Assembly: GCF_963675165.1 (NCBI RefSeq)
Contig: NC_087390.1
Coordinates: forward strand, 1,569,501 to 1,633,500
Direction: 5' to 3'
Length of the DNA stretch: 64,000 bases
DNA from: Halichondria panicea
Lineage: Eukaryota; Porifera; Demospongiae; Suberitida; Halichondriidae
Both the position numbers and the translations under genes were made by a program. Below the pieces are notes generated by a model, which had not been told where the DNA came from, did no database searches, and was given only the letters and a program-made list of their open reading frames with translations. Shown here one piece after another: positions 19,001 to 31,189 of this stretch (position 1 is the stretch's first letter; the number at the start of each line of letters is the position of its first letter).

Positions 19001-21639
19001 CCGAAAAATTAATATCAGTGTGACTCTACGTACATGCATGTACATGTTTGTAGCAACATTCTATTAATAATTTGTAGCTTTCTTTCTGCTCTCATTTGGT
19101 TGTGGTTTACTCTTGCTATGTATCTTATTGCGCAGATAATTCTAGCGTTTGGCAACTACATGAACAGCAGTAAGAGGGGCGGAGTGTACGGGTTCAAGGT
19201 GGCCTCTCTGGACATGGTGAGCTGGCCACACAAACTGATTCACTCTAACAGACAATAAATTATGACTGTTTGTGGATGGATTAACTGTTTTTCTCAAGCA
19301 TACACATGTACAGCAAACCATATAGGCCACGAGCATGATTATACTGTATAGCGCAAAATTTTCGAGGTACTTACATTTCGTGGAATGGCCTCTAAAAGCA
19401 TTTCGTTGCATATTTGTGGGATAACTGCTTACCGGAGCCACGCCTTTAATCTTTGCACATTTAATTTTCGTGAATACACGAAAACAACAAAAATAAAGCC
19501 TCTCAAAAGTTCCGCGTTATACGGTGTATGAGTATGTGTCCTCTCTCTCTACCCATGCAGCTGCGTGATTCTAAGGCCCCTAGTGACCACACGGTAACAC
19601 TGATGCACTACGTAGCAGGAGTGATACGAGACAAGTTCCCCTTGCTGTTAGGGTTTGTTCATGAGCTCACCTACCTGGATAAGGCTGCACCTGGTGAGAA
19701 AATGGTGTCTATCATTAGCTTCTAGCTCTAAACAGGCCTTGGAGTTATATGTACTTTGAATCTTTTGAATCACTGTCTCTCTGGCTTTTATTATTTAACA
19801 AAAGACTGCTCTGTAAACAGATCTTTATCATCCCCTCCACACACCACACCTTACACACACCCACCCACACCTCACACCACACCTCACACACACACACACA
19901 CACACCTCACACCACACCACACACCACACACACAGTCTTTCTGGACCTACTCATGGCCGACTTCCGTCAGATCAGTAAAGGCATAAAGGAGGCGACTGGA
20001 GAGCTCATCAACAATAAACAGAACACTGCCCTCAAGACCTTCTGTCTGGAGGGAGAGCCTAAGGTCACCAAGCTGGAGAAAGGATTGGAGACTGCCAAGG
20101 TCAGCTCAGTTTTAAGAGTTTGATGGACATCTTTATTGTAGTACACCTTCAATGCATCATATACCATATTAAACTACACCCCCCCCCTCATGGTTCGGGG
20201 ACTCTTTCAGCTGCCATTACTTGAATTTGTGCATTCAGTTTCAACGATTTTCTGAAAGCTTAGAAAGATACCTTTTAAATGTTGAATTTAGGGAGTAGCA
20301 CATACATGTACATGTTAGATCACACCACATACACCACATGTATAAACCTCATTTTGTAGGAGGCGTTCGGAGAAGTTGTGCAATACTTTGGAGAGAATGC
20401 TAAACTGAGTCAACCCAACTCCATCTTCCCCGTTCTGCACAGATTCGTCACAAACTTCAGAGTAACTTTCTTACTATAATTATAATAACGAGTGTTGTGC
20501 ATTGACATGTAGGATAGATGTTGGCATGTCATGAGATCAGTCTAGTATACTGCCCTAGGTAACCCGCAGTTGACCCTACAACTATTGCTGATACCATCAA
20601 TCACCTTTAGTGGTCTGTGGTGGTTTCCTGTTTGATATGCTTCAGGGGAGATGAGGGTGACTGATTATCTACAAACAACATGTTCACCTTTGTTTATACA
20701 TTGTCCAAAGAAATTGTTTCAAACCTTTGTCAAATGTTGGTTCCTCTTTCCCGTGTGTATTTGTATTTTAGTGTTTCTAAGTACAGCCATGTACAGTGTG
20801 TGGGTGTGGTATACAGTACAGTTTGAATGGTGAATGATATTTTGTCTCTATACAGAAAGCAGACAGTGAAAACCTTGCCAAGATAGCCATCAGACAAGCT
20901 GTAAGTATATCACAAGAGCGTACATCAATCATTCTGTTAACACATTCTCTCATTCCCCCATTATAGCAACTGTGTGTATTACCTTGCGTGGATGACACTT
21001 CCTTATCAGAGGTAAACAACACCCTCTCCTGGTATAAGAATATCTCTGGAATAATAATCACTTGCTGTCTAAATATCAACTGAGAATGTTCTGTCTGTCT
21101 ATATATTAACTGAGAACCTGCTTGCTTGTGTGTACAGGATAATCAGGGTGTGGACGTACTGCCTCAGATCTATGACGGAGCTATTGAAGAGATCATTTCC
21201 GGTCAGTTGATTGGTTACTGTCAGTACTTGTGTGTAACCACTTGTCTAGGCTCATTATTTGAGACTGTATATAGTTTGGTAGTCTGAAGTTTACTGAGCA
21301 GCGTGCACATTTTTAAGGTGTAGATTTGGCCCTGGGTCATTTTGTATTTTGTAACTACCGAACTATTGTATAGATTTGCATGCTTGCTACTACATACATG
21401 ACAGTGTACCAATTCTGAATTCATCGGCCGCTCTTGTGCTTGTACTATATACAGGTATGAAGAACACTGCATACAGACCGGCCAACTACAGACGTAACAC
21501 ATTACGTAAGCATGGCAACTCTACGTCGTCCAATCAGGTGGCAGCACCCTCACCACATGATGAACTTCTCCAGTCCCTACAGAGAAGAACTAAAGCTAGA
21601 GAGGACAATTACGGTGCCAATAGACCATGGCTGAAATAA
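16042..21639 (+). CDS. FMNL-like formin, 5'-incomplete (coiled coil, FH1, FH2, DAD-like tail)
   Basis: Formins nucleate and elongate actin filaments; FH1 binds profilin-actin and the FH2 dimer holds the barbed end. Fifteen exons join without a stop: 16042-16090, 16255-16301, 16456-16618, 16879-17019, 17232-17427, 17753-17900, 18418-18504, 18752-18820, 19136-19216, 19561-19693, 19936-20099, 20360-20461, 20856-20900, 21138-21201 and 21455-21639, giving 557 residues. Residues 1-32 are coiled coil and 33-86 are Pro-rich FH1. FH2 follows ([25 protein letters not shown]). The end has YDGAIEEII and [10 protein letters not shown], like the autoinhibitory DAD of FMNL proteins. The first exon listed starts at an acceptor, so 5' exons are missing; no GBD/FH3 coding is seen upstream, where the next items are minus-strand relics. 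It is either truncated or its N-terminus lies elsewhere. Confidence 0.85.
17500..17642. mobile_element. 143-base MITE with CAGAGGAGG ends and a perfect 9-base target duplication
   Basis: Arms of about 50 bases: CAGAGGAGGTCCGACAGGCG against CGCCTGTCGTACCTCCTCTG. It is flanked by ATATACAAG at 17491-17499 and again at 17643-17651. Sits in a formin intron. Same ends as the element at 44932-45384. Confidence 0.9.
19342..19525. mobile_element. MITE, TACCGTATAGCG-end family (sister of 4303-4454)
   Basis: Ends TACTGTATAGCGCAAAATTT and CCGCGTTATACGGT, inverted. It keeps about 30 bases (CTCTAAAAGCATTTCGTTGC and neighbours) that the sister insertion has lost. Confidence 0.55.
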
Positions 21640-21729
21640 TCTGTATAGCTAGCTAAAATCATTTCATTCACCGTTATTGTCTTCTGTACATTTTGTGTTT
21701 CTTTGCTCAATTCATATAATTATACATGT

Positions 21730-21735
21730 AATAAA
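21730..21735 (+). terminator. Poly(A) signal AATAAA of the formin
   Basis: First AATAAA after the formin stop, about 90 bases downstream, in the same context as 6475-6480. Confidence 0.55.
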
Positions 21736-21947
21736 ATGTATTGTATGTTCGTTGATGACCCATGCTTTACCGTATTACTATAACAAGTTGGCATATGTGA
21801 GAATATAATTATAAGTATGCACATGTACATGTATGACATTGTGAGATTTACTATATATAGTGCAGTTCATATACTTGAAGCAGGGATGAACATTATTATG
21901 AAAAGTTTACACAATAGGATGCATTCATGCATTATCGAGAATTATAA

Positions 21948-22012
21948 GGTAAAGATCATTGATAAAACAATTGAAAGAATATCTTTTTGTAAAAAAACGG
22001 GGAGGGTCTTGT
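21948..22012 (+). promoter_or_regulatory. Conserved block upstream of NLR2
   Basis: GGTAAAGATCATTGATAAAA, an A-run and GGGGAGGGTCTTGT, 172 bases after which the NLR2 exon 1 begins. Homologous to 6683-6750. Confidence 0.3.
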
Positions 22013-22830
22013 ATGTCACCCTCGCAAAGTTCGCAAATGTTTGATTCTCGCAAAACATTCTAGGTAAACAAAGCATCAAGAATTCTCTGTTCTGACTGGC
22101 ATTAAATCTGCACTGAAGAAGTAAGCTTCAACCACAACATTGAATCTTGGAGCTGGCACAGTTGGTCTATTCTTGACAGAACCATGAAGATGACATCTCA
22201 GAGACATGCCCGTTATCTCTCAATTGATCCGGATGATGATGTTACCCTGGTTTTCCGTAAGCCTAGTTGGCAGCTCAGAGCCTGCCTTGCCTCTGTGTTG
22301 ATCACCCCTGTCCTCTACCAACTCTACCTCATTATGGTCACCATCAGATACATACTCTTCTTACAAATTTTTTCATGTGAGTCAGTAAAGCTACTCACCA
22401 ATAATTGCATAACATTTTTTATTTAATATACACTTTGGTGTAATTATACTGAGCATATCACGGGGCATAGGCCACAATTATATACTTGAAGGACAGTTTT
22501 AAACAGCCATTAGTGAGTGCCGTATCCATGCAGTTAGGGGCTCATTGTGCTCACGTACCTAAGCTCAACAGTAACTTACTGGATAGCTGGGAGCTGTATG
22601 AGCCTGAGCCTGCATTGCACTAGAGCTATAGCTAGCTAGCTAGCAAGAGCTTTTATACTGCGGATTTCACGGAGACCACACCTTCATGCATGCAGATATC
22701 CAAGGTTCCTGTTTTGTGACAGCATGCTCTATAATTTTATTCACCCAAGTTACAACCATCACCAGCAGAGGAGCAGAGGGCCTGATCACACTACCTGAAT
22801 AATTATACAATGGGTTTGATAGCCTGATTT

Positions 22831-22917
22831 GAGAGCACAATGATATACTATCACCAGAACATCTGCATCAAAACCATTGTATAAGATGTTCTGGGGATAG
22901 TATATCATTGTGCTCTC
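22831..22917. repeat. Hairpin-forming inverted repeat in NLR2 intron 1
   Basis: 34-base arms GAGAGCACAATGATATACTA... at 22831-22864 and its complement at 22884-22917, nearly perfect, with a 19-base loop. A partial arm (GAGAGCACAATGATATACTA) recurs near 23627, so this is a dispersed element end. Confidence 0.75.
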
Positions 22918-23187
22918 ACTATATAGGCCTTGCCCAATTATTCAAATTTTGCCTAGTCTCCAAGTCTCATGCATTGTACCTTATAATTCGTCTTTACCAT
23001 TAGTCTCAATAAAAATCATCAACGAGAGTTATACTGCAACATCACTGACGCTTCTATATAATCTTCTAAGGAACTATTATTGGTTAAAGAAATCTTAGAA
23101 AATAGTCAACTGATCCAGTACTACTACTAGCACCTTCCATACGTATTATATACTCAGTATAGCCACTACTATACTAGCCAGTCTAGC

Positions 23188-23435
23188 CAGTGGTGATCCA
23201 GGAATGTTGAGAGGGAGGTTTCAAAACAGTTAATTTTAATAAAAAAATAAAATAAAAAAAAGCAATGAGCATGCGCATTAGAGAGCCCTTCCCACATATA
23301 GAAATCAGCCTAGTAACTACAGATGGTGATCATTCAAGCTGAGTTGCTAGCTGGGAAGTTGATCTCCAATGTGTTAATTCTTGTGTGAAAGGGGGGTTCC
23401 ATGGAACCCATGGAACCTGTCTGGATCCGCCACTG
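23188..23435. mobile_element. hAT-like MITE in NLR2 intron 1
   Basis: Ends CAGTGGTGATCCAG and CTGGATCCGCCACTG form an imperfect terminal inverted repeat of a kind common in hAT elements. The 248-base insert has CTAGC on both sides; a full 8-base duplication is not evident. No coding capacity. Confidence 0.6.
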
Positions 23436-24698
23436 CTAGCCACCACGTGTGCTCAGAAGTGTAAAGGTCAACAATTAGCATTGGTCATGCTTCTATAAAT
23501 ACTTTCTACCAAAATTTGATAAAAATTGCCTAATAGGCTAATATTTTTTGCCTATTAGGCTGGCATAATGCTCAATGCTCCACGCTAGCATAAAATTGGG
23601 CAAGCTCTTACTATAGCCTATAGTGAGAGCACAATGATATACTAAAACCATTGTATTATTAAAGACAGCATGCAGTACGATTACACAGAAAAATCGACTG
23701 ACAAGACTATGTCTTCTGCACATAAGTGATACACTGTGAAAAATACCTGTAAATATTGACTATTGTTCCCTGTAATGTGCAGTAAAGCGTGGGCGTAGGC
23801 GGAATCCAAACATTTCGCGCTATTCCGCGACCTGAGCACCCTCGTACCATTATTCCTAGAAAAACTTGGTATACAGAGACTCTCGTTAATTCGGTCACCC
23901 TTGGGACCATGCAGCTTGGCCGGAATAGCGAGGTGGCTGCAGCTCAGGAAATAGCCACAGCTTATACCTCGAATCTAATGACTACTTTTGCGGTTCTTGT
24001 CTCGAGAATAATGTAGGATAATGTTCTCTATTTAAGTGTAATCCAATTTTATTTGCTAAACCACACCCAAAATGTCATATCCGGCCGTAATATACGTATA
24101 AAATTACATAGAAAACCTTGTTTGGGACAGCCAGCACTGGCCGGTAAACGGAATAGCGAGTGGCCGTACTTCAGGGTGATTTTTGTGCAGTAAACATATA
24201 GCTAGCATTCCGTGCAAAGCCAAATGGCCGGTATATCGAGGTGGCCGTACTTCAAGAGCCGGAATAGCTAGAGTCTACTGTACATGGAATCTCATGACCA
24301 TCCACAATAGTGATGTCACAGCACATGAATATATTTATGTAACTCTACACAGCTCCCCCACGTCCTGCTTGCCCTGTGGTTGACTTGAGTTGGACCGGAG
24401 TGTTTTCTTGTGAGCTGGGATGGAGGGGGAGTGCACTGGCCGTTCTCATTCTGTCAGCTGTGCTTATCACCTGCTACTCACTCATCACTGCCTGCTTGGT
24501 GAGATGGAACCCTCGGAAACAATGGAACTCAACCACATCAGGTAATCAATTATATATTTACTGCCACAATAATTATAAACGTCACTAGTTTTTGATACTC
24601 AAGAAAAGCCTACCAAGTTTCAAGTGAGAGTTCAGAGCACTAATCGACTGATGTTGCCCCCCACTCTCAGTCTGTGTATACTGTTACTGATATTCCGC

Positions 24699-24740
24699 TT
24701 ATTGTTACAATCAGGAGATGTTGAAGCAAACCCTGGACCA
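24699..24740 (+). other. 2A-like ribosome-skipping motif of NLR2
   Basis: LLLQSGDVEANPGP in frame at the end of exon 3, protein-identical to the other copies although the receptor is frameshifted downstream. Confidence 0.85.
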
Positions 24741-27700
24741 ACGCTTGGTAAGCAGTCTCTTTATGATGCATATAAAATTAAACTATGTGTATGCCATTGT
24801 ATTTAGGCTCTATTCTGACTATTGATGATTTGAATTCTGTTTACGAGAAACTGTTAGAAGCCGCCGAAAACTGGTTCTTCCTGGGACTTTCCCTGGGATT
24901 AGGTCATGGCACCCTCAAGAATATAACAGATGACTATCGCGGGAACAGGAAATATCTATGTGAAATGATAGCTGCTCGCTTGAAGACCGGCCCTCTCACC
25001 TATTCTGAAATATGTCGGAGTCTCAGATCACCAACAGTTGATCGGAATGATGTCGCTGAGGCTATAGAGGAGGCATGTACAGGTATGAATAGTCATGAGG
25101 CTAACATCAATGGATAGTTCACAACCTACCTAGTCACGAACGTATGTACTTCATAGCATCCAATTACTCACTTTTTCAGATGACGATACTTCACCTGGGT
25201 CATCTAAGAGGAAAAAATTATCCACAACGACTCCTGTACCAACTAGTAAGTTAGCTAATCTGTAGTTTATGTGAGTGGTGATAGAGTAGGTACATCTCAA
25301 GGATTGCTGTGATAAAAGCGGTTTGTGCATTGCTCAGGTTTTGAGGGCCAATTATTTGAGATTCTATTACTCGCTTCATGAATATTTTAGTATTTATAGT
25401 TTATTCTTTTATTATAGAACCCAAATCCGATGATCGTTCTACCATCCAACCAGATGAAGCAATAGGAATTTATCGAGCATACTTAACTAGTATTTATGAT
25501 ACAAGATCCCTCCCTGCTGACGAAAAATATCCTCTCCAGTGTGTTAAGCATTTTGTTAACCTAGAATGTGCGGATGTAAGTAAACATTTATCGAGAAAGA
25601 AAATGGAAGAGTCCTGGTCAAAAATAGTTAAAGGCGAGCTGGATAGATTTCCTAGTAAGAGAATCACAATGGATCAGATAGCTTCTAAAGTAGAGGGAAA
25701 ATTCTCTAAACTAGTTGTCATTAAGGGGGCTCCTGGAGGAGGTAAGACGACTTTGTCATGGGAGCTGTGCAGACGATGGGCTAATGGTGAAGTTTGGACA
25801 GATTACTCCCTCGTTGTATTGCTCCGACTTCGAGATGAGAATGTTCAGAAAGCTGTAGAATTAGTTGATCTATTTCAATGTGAAGATACTGATGATTCCA
25901 AGAATGTTTATACTATTGTTCGAAAGGATCATGGGCAGGGCATACTGTTCATTTTGGAAGGCTTGGATGAGTTACCACCATCCTTTAGAGAAAATGATTC
26001 CATATTTATGAAACTAATAACCGGACGTCTACTTCCAGCCAGTACTGTGCTTGTTACCACTAGGCCCTGGGCTGTGTGTGAACTACCTGTTACTTGTAGC
26101 TCCAGAGTTGATCAGTTCATTGAAATTTTAGGTTTTTCTTCCAAACAAATTCATGAGTACATTGATCTAATGATCAAAGATGGGGCTCCACCAGGACTAC
26201 GTAAATATATTGACTCTAATCCACGTATCTCTAGTGCAATGTATAACCCTCTTCATGCCAGAATTGTAGTTGAAGTTTACAGAGAAAACCACGAGAATAG
26301 CAATAGCATAATCCCCAACACAACAACTGAACTATACACCGAATACTCTCAAATTTTGATTGAAAGATATTTAGACAGTGATTGGAGTGGTGAGCTTAGG
26401 GAGTTACCTTCGTCACTTCAGGTACATTTTGATAAGCTCTGCCAAATTGCGTACAATGGAATAACAAAAGAAAAACAACAATTGGTTTTCTTCAAGGAAG
26501 ATGTTGTTGATGCTAGCACTACACTCGGATTCATGAACAGTGTACACCCTTTATATAAATCCACAAAGAAAAGCAACAGTTCTCCATCTTACAATTTCCT
26601 TCATCTAACACTTCAAGAGTTCCTCGCTGCATTTTACATCTGGAAAAACAACACCCCACACGAGCAGTTGATCTTGTTTGAAACAAAGGCTGATGTTGGA
26701 TCTTACAAGATGATTCTATTGTTTTTAACTGGATTGACTAAACTGAATGACCCATGGACGCAGTGTGTACTTCCCACTCCTTACTTGTACTATGAGAAAG
26801 GATCGTCAAAAGCCGAGAGAATGTGTAGATTCTCAAGGGATCAAATTATGTGGATCTATGAAAGCCAAAATGCGCAAGCCATGAAGGACTTGTATTGTAA
26901 TGTGCTGTATGAACTACTGCTAGATGATCCGACAGTTGATCAGTTTGCACTTGGTTATGTTGTAGCTTCTGCTCATTTCAAAGTAACTCAAATGGACATG
27001 TTCGAGTTTAATAAAAGATATGCTTTTGATGTGGATAGATCAATGATATTAGAAGGAATCAACAAAGTTTTGCCTTCTTTTACTCTAAGTGTAAGGCATC
27101 TGAAAGTGTCTACCGCATTCAGGATTCCATCTGTTTGGTATACACTCATTGATAGGATACTACCAGAATTAGAAAGACTCAGTTTTGGATCAAGAGATAT
27201 TGACGATAAATTTGTTGGGCCTGAGGTTCCATGTCCATTAAAAATATTTGACACTATACAGCTATCTCCAAACTTAAATGTTTTAGAGCTAGATTTTGGT
27301 ATCTCAAGAGACACACTGTGATACGAATACTTGATATTTTGAAGCCAAAACACTGCTTGAAAGTTTTGAAATGTGCTCGAGTATCGCCAGCTGATGAAGA
27401 GTTGCTGTCAGACTTCATTGCACATTCTAGTATTGAAATGTTGGTGATACATTTGGTACATTCGAGCGATCTCTTCACAGATACTGATGATTGGTGTATT
27501 TCAATTGGATTGAACGTGACTGAGTTAAAAAGGAATAATACAAAAATTGTACTGTCTAAACATTCATTTACTATAAAAAGAATGTTTTCAATAGAAGATA
27601 TTAAATACCTAATTTCAATATTAGGCCACTGGAAACTAAGCTTACAATATCTGCGATGCTCTTCCGATGTTAAGTTTACCCCCGGACAATCTGAGCAACT

Positions 27701-29714
27701 ATTTAGTACTCTACTCAATTGTCCGATACTTAAAGAACTTGATATCGAAAGTGAAATAAAGGGCCAATTTGAATATTTCTGTACCCACCAGCACTTGCAA
27801 TCACTAACTTTGTCTGGTCCTGATAATTCCTGTGACGTTTTACGTTGGCTTAAAGACAATCGATTACATTCCATTAAAAGCCTTAAACTGATATGTAACT
27901 TTGACTGCTATTTTGATGAAGCTATTGGTGAGTATCTACAGACTGACACATCTCTAGAAGAATTGTCACTGCATTACATTGATTTCAAAAGTAGCCTGAG
28001 TCATTTAGTGCAGGGACTGCAAGTTAACATATGTATAGTGAAACTAATGATTTTACCTGATATTACTATTACAAGGGCCTTAGATTATGATCTCGGAATG
28101 CTTGAACTGGCCCAAATGTTTCAACTTAATACAACTCTACAATTCATTGAACTTACGGTTGATATGCATTTGCTAATGGATCTACTACCTGTTTTGGAAG
28201 CATTAAGAGAAAACAATACAGTTAAACACCTGAAACTCCATCTGTATGACCTTGCGCTACAATTCGCTGGGTACATCCCTATAAGAACAACGTACACTGT
28301 TACCACTGAAGAGGCTGAAGCTGTCGGTAATGTGTTAGCCAAGAACAAGACTCTAGAGGTGTTTCACCTCAATGCTGAGATCACTGAGTGCTCCCCAATT
28401 GTCAGGGGGCTGTTGGAAAACAAAACACTGAAAGAATTCAGAATTTCTAAGGATATAAAAAACAACGTTATCATATGTCCCGAGTACGTTGATGTCAGAC
28501 GAAGAATTGTGTTTGTGGAGATCCCTTTTTATGGTTAACATGTAGCGGTTAATGACTCTTGTTTAGTAGTCTAGTGTTATAATTGTTAATAGTACTAGTA
28601 CTGAAATACACAATGCGTATAATTAATTATAATTATATGTAAGCTTAATTCCCGATATTGGTGGCTATCTTATAATTATAATTGTACAGTAGGCTCTCGT
28701 CCGGTCACCCTTGGGACCTGCTAGCTTGATATCATAATTACTTCACAAAACTCGCCCTTATAAGCAGTCACTTCGCTATCCTGGTCATGCAGTTGTAATT
28801 ATATGCAGTATTATTTTTTTTGTACCATAATTATTATATTCCTTCAAGTCAAGAACAGTTTATATATTTACTGTTCTCATGCAGTCGCTTCGTTGATTTG
28901 GCATAAAATTATAATCTTCTCTTCAATTCTTCTAGTTTTGTTTTTATACTTGAAGCATGATCATTTCCAGACAACATAATTATAATAGGCTATTGCATGT
29001 TCACAAAGTTCTGGATGAGGTTGAGTGCTCTCTCCGGCTGGTCAAACGGGAGAATGTGCCCACCCCCTCTCACGACCACCATGCAGCTCACATACCCGGC
29101 AACATCATCTCCTATTTTCCACACCAGTCCTGTGAAGGGGAGGAATGTGTGTGTGTGTGGGTGTGTGTAGGTGTGGTGAGAACATAAATACAACCTTTAA
29201 TTTACTTGACAAAATGCACACGCAGGGAAGCTCTAAACAAAACAATAATAAAACGGAATTATCCACACACCATAACGGGAGGAGAGGACATTGTATCACT
29301 ACTGAGGCCATTATGTATCAGTACTTTATTGCACTCTCGTTTCCAAGGACCATTTCCACATCTTCAGACTGAGAGCCATAGCCGACGTGAATGGCTCGTC
29401 TGATGTCAGTGGTGTTGATTGGTGTTGATGAAGGGAACGTAGTAGTTAAAATCAGGGGAGGCTGGGCGAATAAGAAATATTGCATGTGAAGAACTGTCTG
29501 AACCCTTTAACCGCCACGGGCCCACGATCGTGGCCCGCAATAGTAACTTTTTTGCGAAATTCTAATTCTGCGATACTTAGGAAGTAGCTCGAACTACGCA
29601 CATCCCTGTATAGAGGAAGAGCTGTAGAATCACGTGCAATTTAGTCTAGAATTTTCCAAGCCACGTTGCTATGTTAAAATTTCATTAGCATCTTACCGCA
29701 CGAAGTTTATAGCT

Positions 29715-30730
29715 ATGGCTAGGTTGTTTACTTGTGCCTAGTCTCGCACAGCCAGCCCCGGATGTTTTCTATTTGAACGCTAGGTCGATAACATGGGTCT
29801 GGTGAACTTCCTATGTACAAGTTGTGTCGACACGCCGAAGATTTCTCGGCGTGTTAACCGCTGCGGTCAACTGGAGGCAAAAAGAAGGAAAGATAGTTAT
29901 GCAAAGCAGCCTCTTGTTGCCCAACTTGCTACAGTTTCTAGCTAAATGCAACTGACAATAATGGCTTATTTATGCCCTAAGACTATCCCAGAAGATCACA
30001 AAGAGAGAGAAGTTCCATGGGTAGTTGTACAGAAGCAAGAGCTGAGTTGTAGATAATTAGCTGCAAGGATGTCTCCTACTAGTACTACATCTATACCTGA
30101 AACCAGCATTCTATATTCAAGTGGCAGTACTGCAAATAAGATTTGATTTGCATCTTTTTCTCTGAGAACTGAATCCATGCCATTGTTGAGAACCTTGAAA
30201 CATAACATGCCTGGTTTAAACTCAGTCTAAATCTTTCTAGTTACTCTGAGTAGTTCTTGCATGTGTAGATCCATCCTGATTTGAGCACTGAGGACTCTCA
30301 ACTATACTGTACATATAAATTTATTTGCAGAACTGTGTGGTTTTCACATTATTGTAACCACAATGTGGTCATCAACCATGAATAATATTATTTGTGACCA
30401 CTATTTACTATAACCCACTTAAGGCCTTGCACAACTCGTTGATAGGAAGTTCTCCAGACCCTATTTTTAATCGGGGCTGGTGCGAGACTAACTTGTGCCG
30501 ATGTGCTTGAACATCTTGAGGACAGCAATGGCGATGTCTCCTCTGGTGATGACAGTGCCTATGAAGGAGAGGGGATAGTAGGATACCTCCCAAAGGCTAC
30601 CAGCTTTATGCCAGATGCTGATGAACTGTCTGGGACTGAGGACATGCATGACATGGACCTAGACGCTAGAGCTATGGACCAGGACGGTGAAAGACCAGGA
30701 GAGGGCTCACTGTGTGACTCTGGCAAGTAG
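29715..30730 (+). pseudogene. N-terminal piece of a piggyBac-type transposase, split by a nested element
   Basis: ATG at 29715 reads MARLFTCA up to the nested element. The same frame resumes after it at 30500 as DVLEHLEDSNGDVSSGDD, then continues acidic (DADELSGTEDMHDMD) to a TAG at 30728. An acidic N-terminus is usual for piggyBac transposases, but I see no DDD catalytic core. The identification rests mainly on position inside an element with piggyBac ends. Confidence 0.5.
29739..30490. mobile_element. Nested inverted-repeat element with a perfect 9-base target duplication
   Basis: Ends TAGTCTCGCACAGCCAGCCC and GGGGCTGGTGCGAGACTA. Direct repeat ACTTGTGCC lies at 29730-29738 and 30491-30499. 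The 752-base insert splits the piggyBac coding remnant and so came later. The 9-base duplication fits Mutator-like elements better than hAT (8) or mariner (TA). No transposase seen. Confidence 0.88.
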
Positions 30731-31189
30731 TATAGTATAGCTAGAATATCAGTAGTAAGTATAGTATAGCTAAAATAGAATTAGCAGTAATGAACAGTCT
30801 TTATGTGAGCTTGTAAATTTCATAGATCGTTCACCGATATAGTAATACATGTACGTATTGTACTTCAAATTGATATATCTTAGCACTGTTACATTCATAT
30901 GATGTGAAAATCAAGCTTAGTCAAGCCTTTATACCATATGATAGGCTGATCCATAAAAAAAAATTTTGGATTTTATCTCACCGCTGGCCGAGCATTTAAA
31001 ATGATAAAAACGGGTGAGCGTAATAACTGTGGTTGTTATGGCAACACATGTTGCACCATTTTATTCTTTGTGGTATGGGCATTCTATTGGTATATGGTTG
31101 CTAGGAATTGTATTGCTCTGGAAACCCGATAGAGAATTTACAGACATTTCACTTCACTGTTAATTAGAATCCGACGGTTAAAGGGTTAA

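Larger units (their letters stand above)
22184..28538 (+). pseudogene. NLR2: leader-2A-Death-NACHT-LRR receptor, frameshifted before the LRRs
   Basis: Same layout as NLR1: exons 22184-22376, 24353-24541, 24589-24747, 24807-25082, 25180-25245 and from 25418. Walker A GAPGGGKTT and Walker B ILFILEGLDEL are intact. The NLR1 phrase GAGACACTGTGATACG reads GAGACACACTGTGATACG here: an extra AC near 27311-27316 shifts the frame to a TGA at 27319-27321. The product would be 928 residues, with leader, 2A, Death and NACHT but no LRR region. The remaining 406 codons stay fully open in the shifted frame to 28538, so the insertion is recent, polymorphic or a sequencing error. The exon 3 acceptor has also lost the pyrimidine tract of its sisters (CACTAG/TTTTT here, CTTACTTTTTAG/TTTTT in NLR1). 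Intron 1 is about 2 kb and full of repeats. Confidence 0.85.
29503..31185. mobile_element. piggyBac-like transposon
   Basis: Begins CCCTTTAACCGCC and ends with the inverse, GACGGTTAAAGGG. The right flank is TTAA (31186-31189) and the left flank TGAA (29499-29502), a one-base change from the TTAA target. The unoccupied site is seen in carboxypeptidase copy 3 (GAACTGTCTTAAATAATC at 42.46 kb). CCC ends with TTAA duplications are diagnostic of the piggyBac superfamily. Length 1683 bases, of which 752 belong to a nested element. Only a short coding remnant survives, so it is non-autonomous. Confidence 0.88.
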
